Assembly: GCF_001514235.1 (NCBI RefSeq)
Contig: NZ_KQ948926.1
Span: 677,861-741,860 of the forward strand
Direction of reading: 5' to 3'
DNA length: 64,000 bases
Source of the DNA: Streptomyces caeruleatus
GTDB taxonomy: Bacteria; Actinomycetota; Actinomycetes; Streptomycetales; Streptomycetaceae
The notes beneath the pieces are model-generated. The model searched no databases. It was not told the DNA's origin and worked only from the letters and a program-made list of their open reading frames with translations. Both the position numbers and the translations under genes were made by a program. This document shows, piece after piece, positions 1 to 9,377 of the stretch (the stretch's first letter is position 1; every line of letters begins with the position of its first letter).

Positions 1-475
1 GCAGCAGCCCGCCGTCCGCGCCGAGCGAGCCGAGCAGGGCGCGTACGGCACGGAAGACGCGGTAGCGCTCCAGCGGGTCGGCGGGGAAGAGACGGGGCTC
101 GGCGGCGGGCACCGAGGGGAAGACGGTGGCCAGGGCGGCGGCCTGACCGTCCGTCCAGGCGTCGAGCAGTTCGGGAGCGCAGCCGGCCAGCAGATCGTCG
201 AGCGCGTCCACGAAGACACCGAAGGCGACATTGGGCAGCGTGCGCGATTCGGCATATCCCGAGACGGCTCTCCAACCGCGTCCGGTGGCCTCGTCGAGAA
301 TATGGGAGAGCAGGACACTCTTACCGGTCCAGCGGTCTCCCTGGATTTCGATCACCGAATAGGTGCGGGAAGCTCCGAGAAACGACTCCGTCGCGCCGTT
401 CCACGCTGCGTCGCCCTGCGCGGGAGTTGGATTTCCAGTGCTGATGAGCGGCGGAAGATGGGCCTCGATAGTCAT
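1..475 (-). CDS. Large ATP-binding LuxR-family (LAL) regulator, N-terminal part, cut by window edge
   Basis: The reading frame starts at ATG 475-473 and runs off the left edge, so only about 158 residues are visible. A Walker A motif, GDRWTGKS, begins near residue 48 and is followed by LLSHILDEATGRGW. This layout (short leader, then an AAA-type P-loop) is that of the LAL regulators, which end in a LuxR helix-turn-helix hundreds of residues later. The visible part also has 'VFVDALDDLL' and 'DPLERYRVFRAVRALL', which fit the ATPase module. It is the last gene of an apparent leftward run with the 119-aa protein and the tiny secreted peptide. It is probably a cluster-situated activator, which is inference; the DNA-binding part is outside the window. 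Confidence 0.8.
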   Translation of the reverse strand, partial: MTIEAHLPPLISTGNPTPAQGDAAWNGATESFLGASRTYSVIEIQGDRWTGKSVLLSHILDEATGRGWRAVSGYAESRTLPNVAFGVFVDALDDLLAGCAPELLDAWTDGQAAALATVFPSVPAAEPRLFPADPLERYRVFRAVRALLGSLGADGGLL

Positions 476-569
476 GTGAGAAAGCCTCTTCGACGAGAAG
501 TTCGCAAGGGCTGGTGACCCGGAACAAATTGCGCGAGGGGAACGGCTTGTGGCCGTTTCTCCCCGCTCC

Positions 570-719
570 TCACTGCCAGCCGGTGGTGTCCTTCGACGCC
601 TGTACGACGGCCACCGGAGCGGTGGCGGACGCGGGCGCGGCGGACGCGTGTCCCGCGGCGGCGACCTGGAGGGCCAGCGGCAGGACGAGCGCGGCGATGG
701 CGAGGCGAACCCTGGTCAT
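570..719 (-). CDS. Tiny secreted peptide (49 aa)
   Basis: The start ATG (719) follows a GGGAG ribosome site about 8 bases upstream. The product begins MTRVRLAIAALVLPLALQVA, a textbook signal peptide with a basic N-region, a hydrophobic core and an AxA-type site (AGHASAAPASA). That leaves an exported tail of roughly 20-25 residues ending SKDTTGWQ. No known domain is visible. It lies between the 119-aa gene (112 bases upstream) and the LAL regulator (94 bases downstream) on the same strand. It could be an extracellular signal for the regulator or simply a small secreted peptide; the function is unknown. A longer in-frame ATG at 803 exists but lacks a signal-peptide-like start. Confidence 0.6.
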   Translation of the reverse strand: MTRVRLAIAALVLPLALQVAAAGHASAAPASATAPVAVVQASKDTTGWQ

Positions 720-831
720 GTCAACTCCCGAGAGGGTGCGGGCGGTTCCGTGGCGCGACGGAGCACATGGCGTCGCCGCCCGCACCCCCGTGCCGTTCAC
801 CACTCACTTTTCACGATGCCGAGGCGCCGTG

Positions 832-1191
832 TCACCGCTCGGACCTGTCCTGATCCTGCAATGGCACATACCGTTCACCTGCGCCGTCCGACAGCAGCAG
901 GTCGTAGAACGGGGCCACCAGCGGCACACCGCAGGAGACGATCTCCGCGTCCAGCAACGGCGGTCGCAGCCCGAGCGCCCTGAGCACGAGGGCGCGCGCC
1001 GTGCGCTCCGCGCTCTCCAGCGAAGGGGCGGTCACATACAGGCCGAGCACGAGCAGGTCCGAGCGGTCGGTGTGGACCACGACGTGTTCCACGTGCTCGG
1101 CGGGTTGCGCGAGTGACGACAGGGAATTTCGCAAGTCCGTGGGAACGGCGGCATCGGAGGTCCGCCGCAAATGCACATGGACTAGATACAT
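832..1191 (-). CDS. Hypothetical protein, 119 aa
   Basis: The start chosen is ATG 1191, giving MYLVHVHLRRTSDAAVPTDL. The longer upstream extension of the frame overlaps the divergent SARP gene and has shadow-like composition. The sequence is compact and soluble-looking with no signal peptide or membrane segment. It contains an alternating stretch (EHVEHVVVHTDRSDLLVLGLYV) that suggests a small alpha/beta fold of ferredoxin-like type. No family is recognised with confidence. It is the first gene of the leftward set containing the secreted peptide and the LAL regulator and is divergent from the SARP, which suggests it belongs to the regulatory block. Confidence 0.6.
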   Translation of the reverse strand: MYLVHVHLRRTSDAAVPTDLRNSLSSLAQPAEHVEHVVVHTDRSDLLVLGLYVTAPSLESAERTARALVLRALGLRPPLLDAEIVSCGVPLVAPFYDLLLSDGAGERYVPLQDQDRSER

Positions 1192-1422
1192 GAGTAGGCA
1201 TCCGGGAAGTCGTGCGCATCGGAGCGATGCGCGTCGGCAGGGTGGCATATCCCGGCCTGAACATGTTTCTGCCAGGGCGAGATCACGACGGGGCCGAAGA
1301 TGGTGCCCCAGAATCGTGTGCGCCGCGCAGGGTGGGGCGGCGCCGGTATCGCCGGTGGAAAACCGAACAGGAAGCTGACTTCCGACCCGTTCTCCCAAGG
1401 CCGGTCCTTCACGGAGGATTCC
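1192..1422. promoter_or_regulatory. Divergent control region between the LAL/peptide block and the SARP gene
   Basis: This 231-base spacer separates two divergent starts. It contains an AACATGTT palindrome at 1260-1267. The SARP ribosome site GGAGG lies at 1412-1416. No convincing -35/-10 pair or SARP heptamer repeat was identified by eye. Confidence 0.35.
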
Positions 1423-2391
1423 ATGAGTAACATACGCCATCCGATGAGCCGCCGGGCCGGACTTGCGTTCGCCGTTCTCGGAGAGGTCCGCCTCTGGCGC
1501 GACGGGGTCGAGGTCCCGCTGGGTCCGCCCCGCGGACGTGCCCTGCTCGCCGCGCTGTTGCTGCGCGAGGGAGCGCCGGTGGACCGGGACCACATCCTGG
1601 GCGGTCTGTGGGGCGACTCCTTTCATGTGGACGGCGCCAACCTCGTGCAGGTGTACGTGTCGAAGCTGCGCCGGCTCCTCGAACCCGACCGCGCGCCCAG
1701 GGCCGCCGCATCACTGCTGCCCCGGGTCGGCAACGCCTACCGGCTGGCGGTCGAGGCGGACCAGTGGGATCTGGGGTGCTTCCAGCGGGCGCGCACGGAG
1801 GCACGCGAGCTGCGGTCGGCCGGTCGACTCGCGGAGGCGGCACGGGCGTTGGGCGACGCCTTCGCGCTCTGGCCGGGTCCGGCCCTGACCGGGGTCGAGG
1901 GCCCGCTGCTGGACGTCGAACGCGTCCGGCTGGCCGAACTGCGCCTGGCGGCCACCGAGGAGCACCTCGAACTCGCCCTGGAGACCGGCGCGGAGGACGA
2001 CGTGATCCCCGCGCTTCTCACGCTCACCCGTGAACACCCGTACCGGGAACGGCTGTGGGCGCTGCTGATGGTGGCGCTGTACCGAGGCAGCCGGCAGGCG
2101 GACGCGCTCGCCGCGTACCGCAGGGCCGCCCGCGCCCTCAAGGACGACCTCGGGCTCTCCCCCGGCCCCGAACTGCGCCGCGTCGAGGAGGCGATCCTGG
2201 CCGGCGTGCCCAGCGCCACGCTGGCCGCGCGGCCCCGCGCCGGTTCGGTCCGGCCGCCGCAGCACCGGTCGGGTGGCGCGCCGGGCCGGCCGCGGCTGAC
2301 CCTGGTGCACGGCACGGGCGGCGGTGCCACGCCGTCCCGCGGGGCGGCCGTACCGCCGTATCGCGCACGGCGGCTCGGCGACCGGCACTGA
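1423..2391 (+). CDS. SARP-family transcriptional activator (AfsR/DnrI/RedD type)
   Basis: The 322-aa product starts at ATG 1423, seven bases after GGAGG; an earlier in-frame ATG (1300) has no good ribosome site. Residues about 10-105 form the OmpR-like winged helix (FAVLGEVRLWRDGVEVPLG ... DHILGGLWGDS ... VQVYVSKLRRLLEP). Residues about 115-260 form the bacterial transcriptional activation domain (LGCFQRARTEARELRSAG ... HPYRERLWALLMVALYRGSR ... LGLSPGPELRRVEEAIL). The last 60 residues are a basic, disordered tail; no ATPase or TPR follows, so this is a small SARP. SARPs activate antibiotic clusters by binding heptameric direct repeats. Its place next to the NRPS genes suggests pathway-specific activation. 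Confidence 0.92.
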   Translation: MSNIRHPMSRRAGLAFAVLGEVRLWRDGVEVPLGPPRGRALLAALLLREGAPVDRDHILGGLWGDSFHVDGANLVQVYVSKLRRLLEPDRAPRAAASLLPRVGNAYRLAVEADQWDLGCFQRARTEARELRSAGRLAEAARALGDAFALWPGPALTGVEGPLLDVERVRLAELRLAATEEHLELALETGAEDDVIPALLTLTREHPYRERLWALLMVALYRGSRQADALAAYRRAARALKDDLGLSPGPELRRVEEAILAGVPSATLAARPRAGSVRPPQHRSGGAPGRPRLTLVHGTGGGATPSRGAAVPPYRARRLGDRH

Positions 2392-2402
2392 GCCCTGCCT
2401 GC

Positions 2403-3455
2403 CTACGACGTCGGCTCCGCTTGTTCGCCGGTCTCCCACTCGGGGCTGCCGGTGATCTCCACGACGGCGCTGGTGCAGCTGTACCCGGTGCCGCCGCCGA
2501 CCAGCAGCACGAGGTCGCCGGGGTGGACGGCGCGCCGCTCCATGAGGTCGTTGAGGCCCGCGAAGTGGTCACCGGCGCCCAGGTGGCCGACCTCGCCGCA
2601 GAACTCCCAGTTGGAGATCTTCTCGGGCACCCCGAGCTGGAGCTCCAACTGCCAGCGCATCCGGGAGCGTCCGGTGGCGTTGAGGACCACGCGCGTGATG
2701 TCCGCCATCTTCACTCCGGCCTCGTCGAGGGCACGGTGGACCGACTGGTCGGCGATCTCGGCGATGCGCAGGCCGGCCTGGCGGGCGAGGGCGGGCGTGT
2801 GGAGGAAGGCGTCGGCCCGGGCGCTGAGGTCGACGGGCGTCGAGGTGTCCGGCAGGGCGTCGAGGGCGGCTCCGCGGGCGACGGCCTCCAGGGAGTTGTC
2901 CACGGCGGTCGCCGTGGAGAGCAGGCGGGCGAACCCGGCGCGGGAGGAGAGCACCAGGGCGGTGCCGCCGTCGCCGTAGACCAGGCCGCGTTCGCAGCGC
3001 CAGCGGTCGAAGGCCGGTGCGGCGAAGCGGTCCGCGGTGGTGAGCAGGGCGGCGTCGTCGGGGCCCAGCAGCCGGGCGGCGTGTTCGAGCGCGGCGAGTC
3101 CGGCGTTGCACGACTGGAGCAGTTCGAGCGCCGGAACGTCCGCGCCGACGGTCCGGTGGGCGATGTACGAGGCGGGGGCCCACATCTCGGCGCCCTGGAA
3201 CCAGGTGCGGCTGTGGAGGACGGACGTGACGTCCTGGCGGGCCGGCCCCGAGCGGGACAGCGCGACCCGGGCGGCGGCGACCGCCATGTCCGGCGGGGAC
3301 GGCTGGTTCTCGCCGTCCGCGGCGGTGACCGAGACAATGCGGTTCGCCTGATGTTCATCGGTGTCGTATTGACCCGAGGCCAAGGCTTCCTCGACACGTT
3401 TGCGTTTCGGCAGCCAGCTGCCGGTTCCCGCAATGTGTACTTCATTCCAGCGCAT
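2403..3455 (-). CDS. Ketoacyl-ACP synthase III (FabH)-like acyltransferase with non-canonical active site
   Basis: The product is 350 aa, a normal length for KAS III. The start ATG 3455 follows GGGAGAGG. The nucleophile is present: LLQSCNAGL, Cys at about residue 116. The usual PHQAN histidine motif is replaced by VLNATGR, and the usual GNTSAAS asparagine loop is replaced by VGHLGAGDHF. Such altered KAS III proteins in natural-product clusters often transfer acyl groups to O, N or carrier proteins instead of condensing with malonyl-ACP (family knowledge). It ends 11 bases from the SARP stop, convergent with it, and is divergent from the TrmB/LuxR regulator. A role in making or attaching the acyl group is inference. 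Confidence 0.8.
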   Translation of the reverse strand: MRWNEVHIAGTGSWLPKRKRVEEALASGQYDTDEHQANRIVSVTAADGENQPSPPDMAVAAARVALSRSGPARQDVTSVLHSRTWFQGAEMWAPASYIAHRTVGADVPALELLQSCNAGLAALEHAARLLGPDDAALLTTADRFAAPAFDRWRCERGLVYGDGGTALVLSSRAGFARLLSTATAVDNSLEAVARGAALDALPDTSTPVDLSARADAFLHTPALARQAGLRIAEIADQSVHRALDEAGVKMADITRVVLNATGRSRMRWQLELQLGVPEKISNWEFCGEVGHLGAGDHFAGLNDLMERRAVHPGDLVLLVGGGTGYSCTSAVVEITGSPEWETGEQAEPTS

Positions 3456-3696
3456 GCCTCTCCCATCCCAAGACTCCGCGAGAGATATCCGGAGTCACTG
3501 CTCAGGAAATGATCGCGGACACCTCTTGGGCGCCACTGTCCGATCACTTACAGACGACTGAAATCCGTAGAAGTAAACTTTCTGACCATTTAGAAAAAAC
3601 GTCGAAAAAAGGGGCATACAGGACTGCGTGAGCGGTTATACTGACGCTCGCCATCAGGATGCTCACTGACCATGAGCCTGTACGGGGGAGGGCTGT
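3456..3696. promoter_or_regulatory. AT-rich divergent promoter region
   Basis: This spacer lies between the KAS III-like gene (leftward) and the TrmB/LuxR regulator (rightward) and is clearly richer in A+T than its surroundings. It holds an inverted repeat TTTCT-N8-AGAAA at 3579-3596. It also has a TATACT hexamer at 3637-3642, suitably placed as a -10 box for the rightward gene. Confidence 0.45.
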
Positions 3697-4710
3697 TTGT
3701 CGAACAGTCTTGACATTGGGGGCGACGCCGCACGCGTCTATCGGGCGATGCTGGCGCATCCGAGTATGGATCTCCAGGAGCTCAGGAATTGCACCGGTCT
3801 GCCGGAAGACGATCTCCGTGAGCAACTGGACAGACTGAGTGAGCTTTCCCTGGTCCGCCCGTCGACCAGCGAGCCTGGCGCGCTGCACGCGGTGGGGCCT
3901 CAGGTGGCGACAAAGCTCATCCTCGCGCGCCAGGAAGCCCGTCTGGCCGCGGAACAGAAAAAGACGGCCGATATCCGTCTGGCCATGGAGGAGCTCTCCG
4001 AGGAATTCCGGCAGGGATTCAGCTCCGGCGTGGACGGAATCGACGCGGCCCAGGGAATCGACGAAATTCGTGACCGTATCCACCTGCTGTGCTCCGAAGT
4101 GCGCGAGGAAGTCATGGCCATGGCTCCCTCCGGCGCGCAGACGGCCGAGAACATGGAATCAGCCAAACCGCAGGACGCGGAATTGCTGGCCCGAGGTGTG
4201 CGCATGCGCACGCTTTACCAGGACAGCCTGCGCAACGACCGGCCGACGGTGAACTACGCGGCATGGCTGACGAGTTCGGGCGGCCAGGTCCGTACAGCAC
4301 CGACCCTTCCCGTCCGGCTGCTGATCTTCGACCGGTCCACGGCGATCATTCCCATGGACGCCCATGGCGGTGGCAGTCGGGCCCTGTTCGTCCGCAGCGG
4401 CGGTGTGCTGCTGGCCCTGTGCGAGCTCTTCGAGGCCGCGTGGGTCAACGCCGCGCCGCTCGGCGACGGCTCGCACAAGGAGCGGGAGCGTGAGCGGGGC
4501 CAGGAGTCGCTGGTGTCGCCCGAGCACGAGTACCTCCGGCTGCTCGCGCAGGGGCACACCGACGAGACGATCGCCAAACGGCTGGGCGTCTCCCCCCGCA
4601 CGGCCCGCCGTATCGCCGCCCAGCTGATGGAGAAGCTCGGCGCGCGCAGCAGGTTCCAGGCCGGCGTGGAGGCGGCCCTGCGGGGCTGGGTGCAGACGGT
4701 CGACCCGTGA
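3697..4710 (+). CDS. TrmB-like / LuxR-family transcriptional regulator
   Basis: The 337-aa product starts at TTG 3697, preceded by GGGGGAGGG. Residues about 10-60 form a winged helix of TrmB type (ARVYRAMLAHPSMDLQELRN, then LPEDDLREQLDRLSELSLVR). A helical linker follows, then a phospholipase-D-like or sensor region (VREEVMAMAPSG ... GVRMRTLYQDS ... RLLIFDRSTAIIP). The C-terminal 65 residues are a LuxR helix-turn-helix (EYLRLLAQGHTDETIAKRLG, then VSPRTARRIAAQLMEKLGA). This architecture is common in Streptomyces next to biosynthetic clusters. It stops 16 bases from the convergent end of the NRPS operon. The ligand is unknown. Confidence 0.85.
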   Translation: MSNSLDIGGDAARVYRAMLAHPSMDLQELRNCTGLPEDDLREQLDRLSELSLVRPSTSEPGALHAVGPQVATKLILARQEARLAAEQKKTADIRLAMEELSEEFRQGFSSGVDGIDAAQGIDEIRDRIHLLCSEVREEVMAMAPSGAQTAENMESAKPQDAELLARGVRMRTLYQDSLRNDRPTVNYAAWLTSSGGQVRTAPTLPVRLLIFDRSTAIIPMDAHGGGSRALFVRSGGVLLALCELFEAAWVNAAPLGDGSHKERERERGQESLVSPEHEYLRLLAQGHTDETIAKRLGVSPRTARRIAAQLMEKLGARSRFQAGVEAALRGWVQTVDP

Positions 4711-4726
4711 GCCGGCCGCACCGGGC

Positions 4727-6151
4727 CTACGGCGTGTCCCGCGGGCCGAAGACCCGGAAGGTCGGGTCGCCGGCGATGCGGGTCAGCAGGGTGCGGTAGT
4801 CGGCGGCGATGTCGTGGGCGCGTTCGGGTGTGTAGGCGGCGGTGCGGTGGGTGACGATGATGTCCGTGCCGCTCGCACCCGAGGTGACCCGCAGGGCGAG
4901 GTCGCGCTCGGCGCGGTCCCAGGGGAGGTCGACGGCCGGTTCGGCGCGTAGGCCGGGACCGATGTCCAGGCCGACGTCGGGGTCGCTCTCCTCGGTGAAC
5001 AGCACCCGCGTGAGGTCCCGTCGGCCTGCGGCCGGCGCCCGTCGAAGCGCGCTCACCACGTCGTCCAGCGGCAGCTCGTGGTGCTCGAAGTCGGCCACCG
5101 TGTGCTGCCGCACCTGACGCAGCACGTCCAGGTAGGAGGGGTCGCCCGACAGGTCGGCCCGCAGCAGCAGGTAGTTGATGAACGCCCCGACCGTGCGCCC
5201 CAGCTCCGGCCGGTCGCGGTAGGAGTACGGGGTGGTGACGAGGACGTCGCGCTGCCCGGAGCGCCGGGCGAGCAGGATGTGCAGGGCGCTCAGGGTGACC
5301 ATGAACAGGGTGGAGTTGTGCCGCCGCGCCAGCTCCCGGAGTGCCGCGACGACGTCGTCGGGGACGGCGAGCCGGAGGGTGCGGCCCTCGGGGCCCGAGC
5401 CGCCCGGGCCGTCGGCCGGGGGTGCCACCGGGACGGCGCCGTCCAGCCGCCGCGTCCAGTAGTCCACCAGGTTCCGGTGCTCCGGGCCGCTCAGCCGCTC
5501 GTTCTGCCACACCGCCAGGTCACCGGGCTGGACCGGGAGTTCCGGCAGCGGGGACGGCAGTCCGGACGAGAACGCCAGGTACAGCGCGCCGAGGTCCTCG
5601 ATCACGATCTGGGTGGTCGCCAGGTCGCTGATGGCGTGGTGCAGGACCAGGACGACCAGATGCTCCCGCGCGCTCAGCCGCAGCACCTTCAGCCGCACCA
5701 GGTCGTCCTCGCCGGGATCGAAGGGCTCGGTGATGACGGCCGCCGCGCTGTCGGTGACGGCTTCGGGGCTCACGTCGGCGGTCAGCAGCGGCACACGATG
5801 CCCGACGGGCCGTACGACCTGGAGGAGTTCGCCCCGCTCGTCCAGCCGGAACCTGGTGCGCAGCGCCTCGTGGCGGTCGACGAGCGCGGCGTAGGCGCGG
5901 GCCAGGACCGTGGTGTCCAGCGGCCCGTGGAGCCTGACCCCGCCCACGGTGATCCAGGTGTTGGACCCGGGGTGCTCATGGTGCAGGTCCCACATCAGGC
6001 GCTGGATCCGGGACGCCGGGAAGACCGTGTCGTCACCGGAGCCGGAGCGCGCCAGCCGGGGGATCCCGGGGCGGGCGGTCTTCTGGCGGCGGGCCAGCAG
6101 GGTGGCCTCCAGCCGGGCGCGGGCGGCGAGTTCCGCGTCGGTCGTCGTCAT
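4727..6151 (-). CDS. Free-standing NRPS condensation domain protein
   Basis: The product is 474 aa and consists of a single C domain. The ATG start overlaps the stop of the upstream NRPS as ATGA, so translation is coupled. The catalytic motif is HHAISDL at about residue 173, with the final Gly of HHxxxDG replaced by Leu. Other core motifs are present (RHEALRTRF near residue 80, [28 protein letters not shown]). There is no A, PCP or TE domain. It is the last gene of the leftward biosynthetic operon. Since no thioesterase domain is fused to any NRPS here, this enzyme might join two chains or release the product onto a nucleophile. That is inference; the alternative is one ordinary condensation supplied in trans. 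Confidence 0.9.
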   Translation of the reverse strand: MTTTDAELAARARLEATLLARRQKTARPGIPRLARSGSGDDTVFPASRIQRLMWDLHHEHPGSNTWITVGGVRLHGPLDTTVLARAYAALVDRHEALRTRFRLDERGELLQVVRPVGHRVPLLTADVSPEAVTDSAAAVITEPFDPGEDDLVRLKVLRLSAREHLVVLVLHHAISDLATTQIVIEDLGALYLAFSSGLPSPLPELPVQPGDLAVWQNERLSGPEHRNLVDYWTRRLDGAVPVAPPADGPGGSGPEGRTLRLAVPDDVVAALRELARRHNSTLFMVTLSALHILLARRSGQRDVLVTTPYSYRDRPELGRTVGAFINYLLLRADLSGDPSYLDVLRQVRQHTVADFEHHELPLDDVVSALRRAPAAGRRDLTRVLFTEESDPDVGLDIGPGLRAEPAVDLPWDRAERDLALRVTSGASGTDIIVTHRTAAYTPERAHDIAADYRTLLTRIAGDPTFRVFGPRDTP

Positions 6152-9100
6152 GCCGGGCCCGCCTGTTCGCTCTCCGCGCGCAGTTGCTCGAAGATCCGGT
6201 TGCCGAGTTCCTCGACGGTCGGTTCGATCGCGAACAGCACCCGGAACGGAATCCGCACCCCCAGTTCCTCGTCCACGTCCGCGAGCATCCGGACGGCGCT
6301 CAGCGAATGGCCGCCCAGTTCGAAGAAGTTGTCGTGGATACCGACGCGCCGCACGCCGAGGACCTCGGCCCAGATCCGCGCGAGTTCCTCCTCGACGGGG
6401 GTGCGGGGCGCCACGTACTCGGCGGCCGCGACAGCCTGGCCCGGGTCCGGCAGCGCGCTCCGGTCGATCTTGCCGTTGGCGCTCAACGGCAGCTCGTCGA
6501 GGAGGACGTACGCCTTCGGGACCATCCAGTCGGGCAGCCGCTCGGCGAGGAAGTCCCGCAGCCGGGCCGGCTCGACCTCCGTGCCGGGGACCGGGACCGG
6601 ATAGGCGACCAGCCGGGTGTCGCCGCGTGCGTCCTGGCGGGCCACGACCGCACAGCCCGTCAGGTCGGGGTGCTGGGCCAGGACGGCCTCGACCTCGCCG
6701 GGCTCGACCCGGTAGCCGCGGATCTTGACCTGCCCGTCGGCCCGGCCGACGAACACGAGGGTGCCGTCGGCGAGCCGGCGCACCAGGTCCCCGGTGCGGT
6801 AGAGGCGTCCGCCGGGCCGTGCGGAGTGCGGGTCGGGCAGGAAGCGCTCGGCGGTCAGGCCGGGCCGCGCGTGGTAGCCGAGCCCGACGGTGGGCCCGCC
6901 CAGGTACAGCTCGCCGGCCGCGCCCGTGGGCACCGGCTCCAGCCACTCGTCCAGGACGTACGCGGGGAAGCCCGCCAGCGGACGGCCGAGCGGCACGATC
7001 GCCTCGGGGGCCCCGCTGTAGTCGACCGTGGCCATGACGGTGATGCAGGACGCCTCGGTGACGCCGTAGGCCTGGACGAGCCGTCCCGGCCACTTCTGCC
7101 ACGGCAGGATCTGGCCCAGCGCCGGGGCGGCCTCGCTGCCGAAGACCAGGACGCGGACCCGGGGCGGGATCGCGGCGCGCTCGGCGTCGGTCATGGCGGC
7201 CATCCGGGACGGGGTGACCGACAGGATGGTGGTGTCCGTCTCCCGGACCAGGTCCCACAGTTCGTGGGTGGCCATCGGCGGGTCCCCGTCGGGCAGGACG
7301 ACGGTGCTGCCGCTCAGCAGGTGCGGGTGGATCTCCTCGCCGACGACGTCGAAGCCGAGCGGCGCCAGTTGCAGGCCCCGCTCCCCCGGGCCCAGTTCAT
7401 GGGTGTGGGCGAGGGCGCGGTACAGGCGCAGGACGCCCCGGTGGGTGTTCATCGCGCCCTTGGGGCGGCCGGTCGATCCGGAGGTGTAGATGAGGTAGGC
7501 GAGATGGCCGGGGGTGATGTCCGCGGGCAGGGGCAGGTCGTCCGGCGCGGTCAGGGGCGTGTCCACGAGGATCCGGTCGAGGGTGCCGAGCCCCGCCGCG
7601 TCGCTCATCGGGGTGCTGGTGACGACGTGGGCGGCGCCCGAGTCGGACAGCATGTACGCGATGCGGTCGGCCGGGTAGTCGGGGTCGAGCGGGACGTAGT
7701 ACGCGCCCGCCTTGACGATGCCGAGGTAGGTGACGACCAGTTCCGGGGAGCGGGCGAGGTGCACGGCGACCGGGGTGCCGGTGGTGACACCGCGGGCGCG
7801 CAGATGCCGGGCCAGCCGGTCGGAGGCGTGGTCGAGTTCGGCGTAGGTGAGCGCCCGGTCGCCGCAGACCACCGCGGTCGCCTCCGGGGTCGCGGCGGCC
7901 TGCCGGCCGAACGCGCCGTGCAGGGTGTCGGGCGCGTCGGCGAAGTCGGCCTCGTCGACGTGCAGCAGCGCCGCCCGCTCGGCGTCCTGGAGCAGCCGCA
8001 GCCGGGAGACGGGTGTGGCGGGATCGGTCACCGCGGCCGTCAGCAGGGTGACGAACTCGCGGCCCATGCGCGCGATGGTGTCGGCGTCGAACAGCTCGGT
8101 GCTGTACTCCAGGCCGCCGTGCCAGCCGTCGGGTCCGGGGACGAGTTCCAGGGACAGCTCGAACATCGTGGTGCCGGTGTCCACGTGCACGGGCTCGAAG
8201 TCGAGTCCGCCGGCCGTCCAGCCGTCCTGCGGGATGTTCTGCAGCGACAGCATCACCTGGGCGAGGGGCCCGCCCAGCCCGGAGTGCCGCGGCGGACGCA
8301 GTTCCTCCACCAGCTTCTCGTACGGCAGGTCCTGGTGGGCGTAGGCCTGCAGGCAGGTCTCCCGGGCGCGGCTCAGCAGCTGGGCGAAGGTGGGGTCGCC
8401 GCCGCTGTCCATGCGCAGGGCGAGCGTGTTGACGAAGAAGCCGATGACCCCGGCGATTTCGGTGCGGTGACGGCCGGCGACCGGCGAGGCCACGGAGAAG
8501 TCGTGGCTGCCGGAGTAGCGGGAGAGCAGCGCGGTGAACGCCGCGAGGCAGAACATGTAGGGGGTCGCCTCGTGCGCGCGGGCCATGCGCTCCACCCTGG
8601 CGACCAGGTCGGCGGGCACCTCGAAGGCGTGCGTCGCGCCGGCCGAGGACAGCTCCGCGGGGCGGGGCCGGGCGGTGGGCAGCTGGAGCGGGGTGAGGCC
8701 GGTGAGGCGGGTGCGCCAGTGGTCGACGAGCCGGTCCAGCGCGGGGCCCTGGAGGGTGTCGCGCTGCCAGGCCGCGTAGTCGACGTACTGGATGTCGAGC
8801 GGTTCGAGCCGGGGCGGGCGGCCCTCGACGTGCGCCTCGTAGTGCTGGGACAGTTCCTGGAAGAGGACCGCGTTGGACCAGCCGTCGGTGACGATGTGGT
8901 GCAGCGTCAGGACGGCGACGTGGTCGTCCGGGGCGCGGCGCAGCAGCCGCATCCGGAGCAGCGGGCCGGTGGCCAGGTCGAAGGGCCGCTCGACCTCGGC
9001 GCGGATCGCCGCCGGCAGCTCCTCCTCGGTCACCTCGTCCACGGGCAGGTCCAGGCGGAGCGTCGGCAGGATCACCTGGAGCGGTTCCACTCCGTCGAAG

Positions 9101-9333
9101 TGGAACACGGTGCGCAGCGACTCGTGCCGCTCGACGACCGCGTCGAGCGACCGGCGCAGCGCGTCGGTGTCCAGTTTGCCGCGCACCCGTACCGCCGCGA
9201 CCACGTTGTAGGTGGCGGTGCCCGGCTCGACCCGGTCGAGCAGCCACAGGCTCCGCTGGGCGAAGGAGGCTTCGGCCATCAGGGACTCGTCGGCCTCGTC
9301 GGACTGCTCGGCCGTCAGGTTTTCGTCGAACAT
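6148..9333 (-). CDS. Nonribosomal peptide synthetase, C-A-PCP (cationic amino acid predicted)
   Basis: The product is 1061 aa and starts at ATG 9333 after GGAAGACGAG. The C domain occupies about residues 20-450 with HHIVTDG near residue 147, an active LCL-like motif. The A domain covers about 475-970: [11 protein letters not shown] near 618, [16 protein letters not shown] and NGKIDR are intact. The PCP has ELGGHSL with Ser near 1009. Reading the ten Stachelhaus positions by eye gives D-V-E-S-V-G-A-C-I-K. Glu at 239 and Ser at 278 resemble Lys/Orn/Arg-type codes. The adjacent hydroxylase is of arginine-beta-hydroxylase type, so a cationic, possibly beta-hydroxylated residue is predicted. The identity remains inference. 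Confidence 0.93.
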   Translation of the reverse strand: MFDENLTAEQSDEADESLMAEASFAQRSLWLLDRVEPGTATYNVVAAVRVRGKLDTDALRRSLDAVVERHESLRTVFHFDGVEPLQVILPTLRLDLPVDEVTEEELPAAIRAEVERPFDLATGPLLRMRLLRRAPDDHVAVLTLHHIVTDGWSNAVLFQELSQHYEAHVEGRPPRLEPLDIQYVDYAAWQRDTLQGPALDRLVDHWRTRLTGLTPLQLPTARPRPAELSSAGATHAFEVPADLVARVERMARAHEATPYMFCLAAFTALLSRYSGSHDFSVASPVAGRHRTEIAGVIGFFVNTLALRMDSGGDPTFAQLLSRARETCLQAYAHQDLPYEKLVEELRPPRHSGLGGPLAQVMLSLQNIPQDGWTAGGLDFEPVHVDTGTTMFELSLELVPGPDGWHGGLEYSTELFDADTIARMGREFVTLLTAAVTDPATPVSRLRLLQDAERAALLHVDEADFADAPDTLHGAFGRQAAATPEATAVVCGDRALTYAELDHASDRLARHLRARGVTTGTPVAVHLARSPELVVTYLGIVKAGAYYVPLDPDYPADRIAYMLSDSGAAHVVTSTPMSDAAGLGTLDRILVDTPLTAPDDLPLPADITPGHLAYLIYTSGSTGRPKGAMNTHRGVLRLYRALAHTHELGPGERGLQLAPLGFDVVGEEIHPHLLSGSTVVLPDGDPPMATHELWDLVRETDTTILSVTPSRMAAMTDAERAAIPPRVRVLVFGSEAAPALGQILPWQKWPGRLVQAYGVTEASCITVMATVDYSGAPEAIVPLGRPLAGFPAYVLDEWLEPVPTGAAGELYLGGPTVGLGYHARPGLTAERFLPDPHSARPGGRLYRTGDLVRRLADGTLVFVGRADGQVKIRGYRVEPGEVEAVLAQHPDLTGCAVVARQDARGDTRLVAYPVPVPGTEVEPARLRDFLAERLPDWMVPKAYVLLDELPLSANGKIDRSALPDPGQAVAAAEYVAPRTPVEEELARIWAEVLGVRRVGIHDNFFELGGHSLSAVRMLADVDEELGVRIPFRVLFAIEPTVEELGNRIFEQLRAESEQAGPA

Positions 9334-9377
9334 CTCGTCTTCCGTTGTCGCGGCGGGATTCGGGTGCGCGGGGCCGG

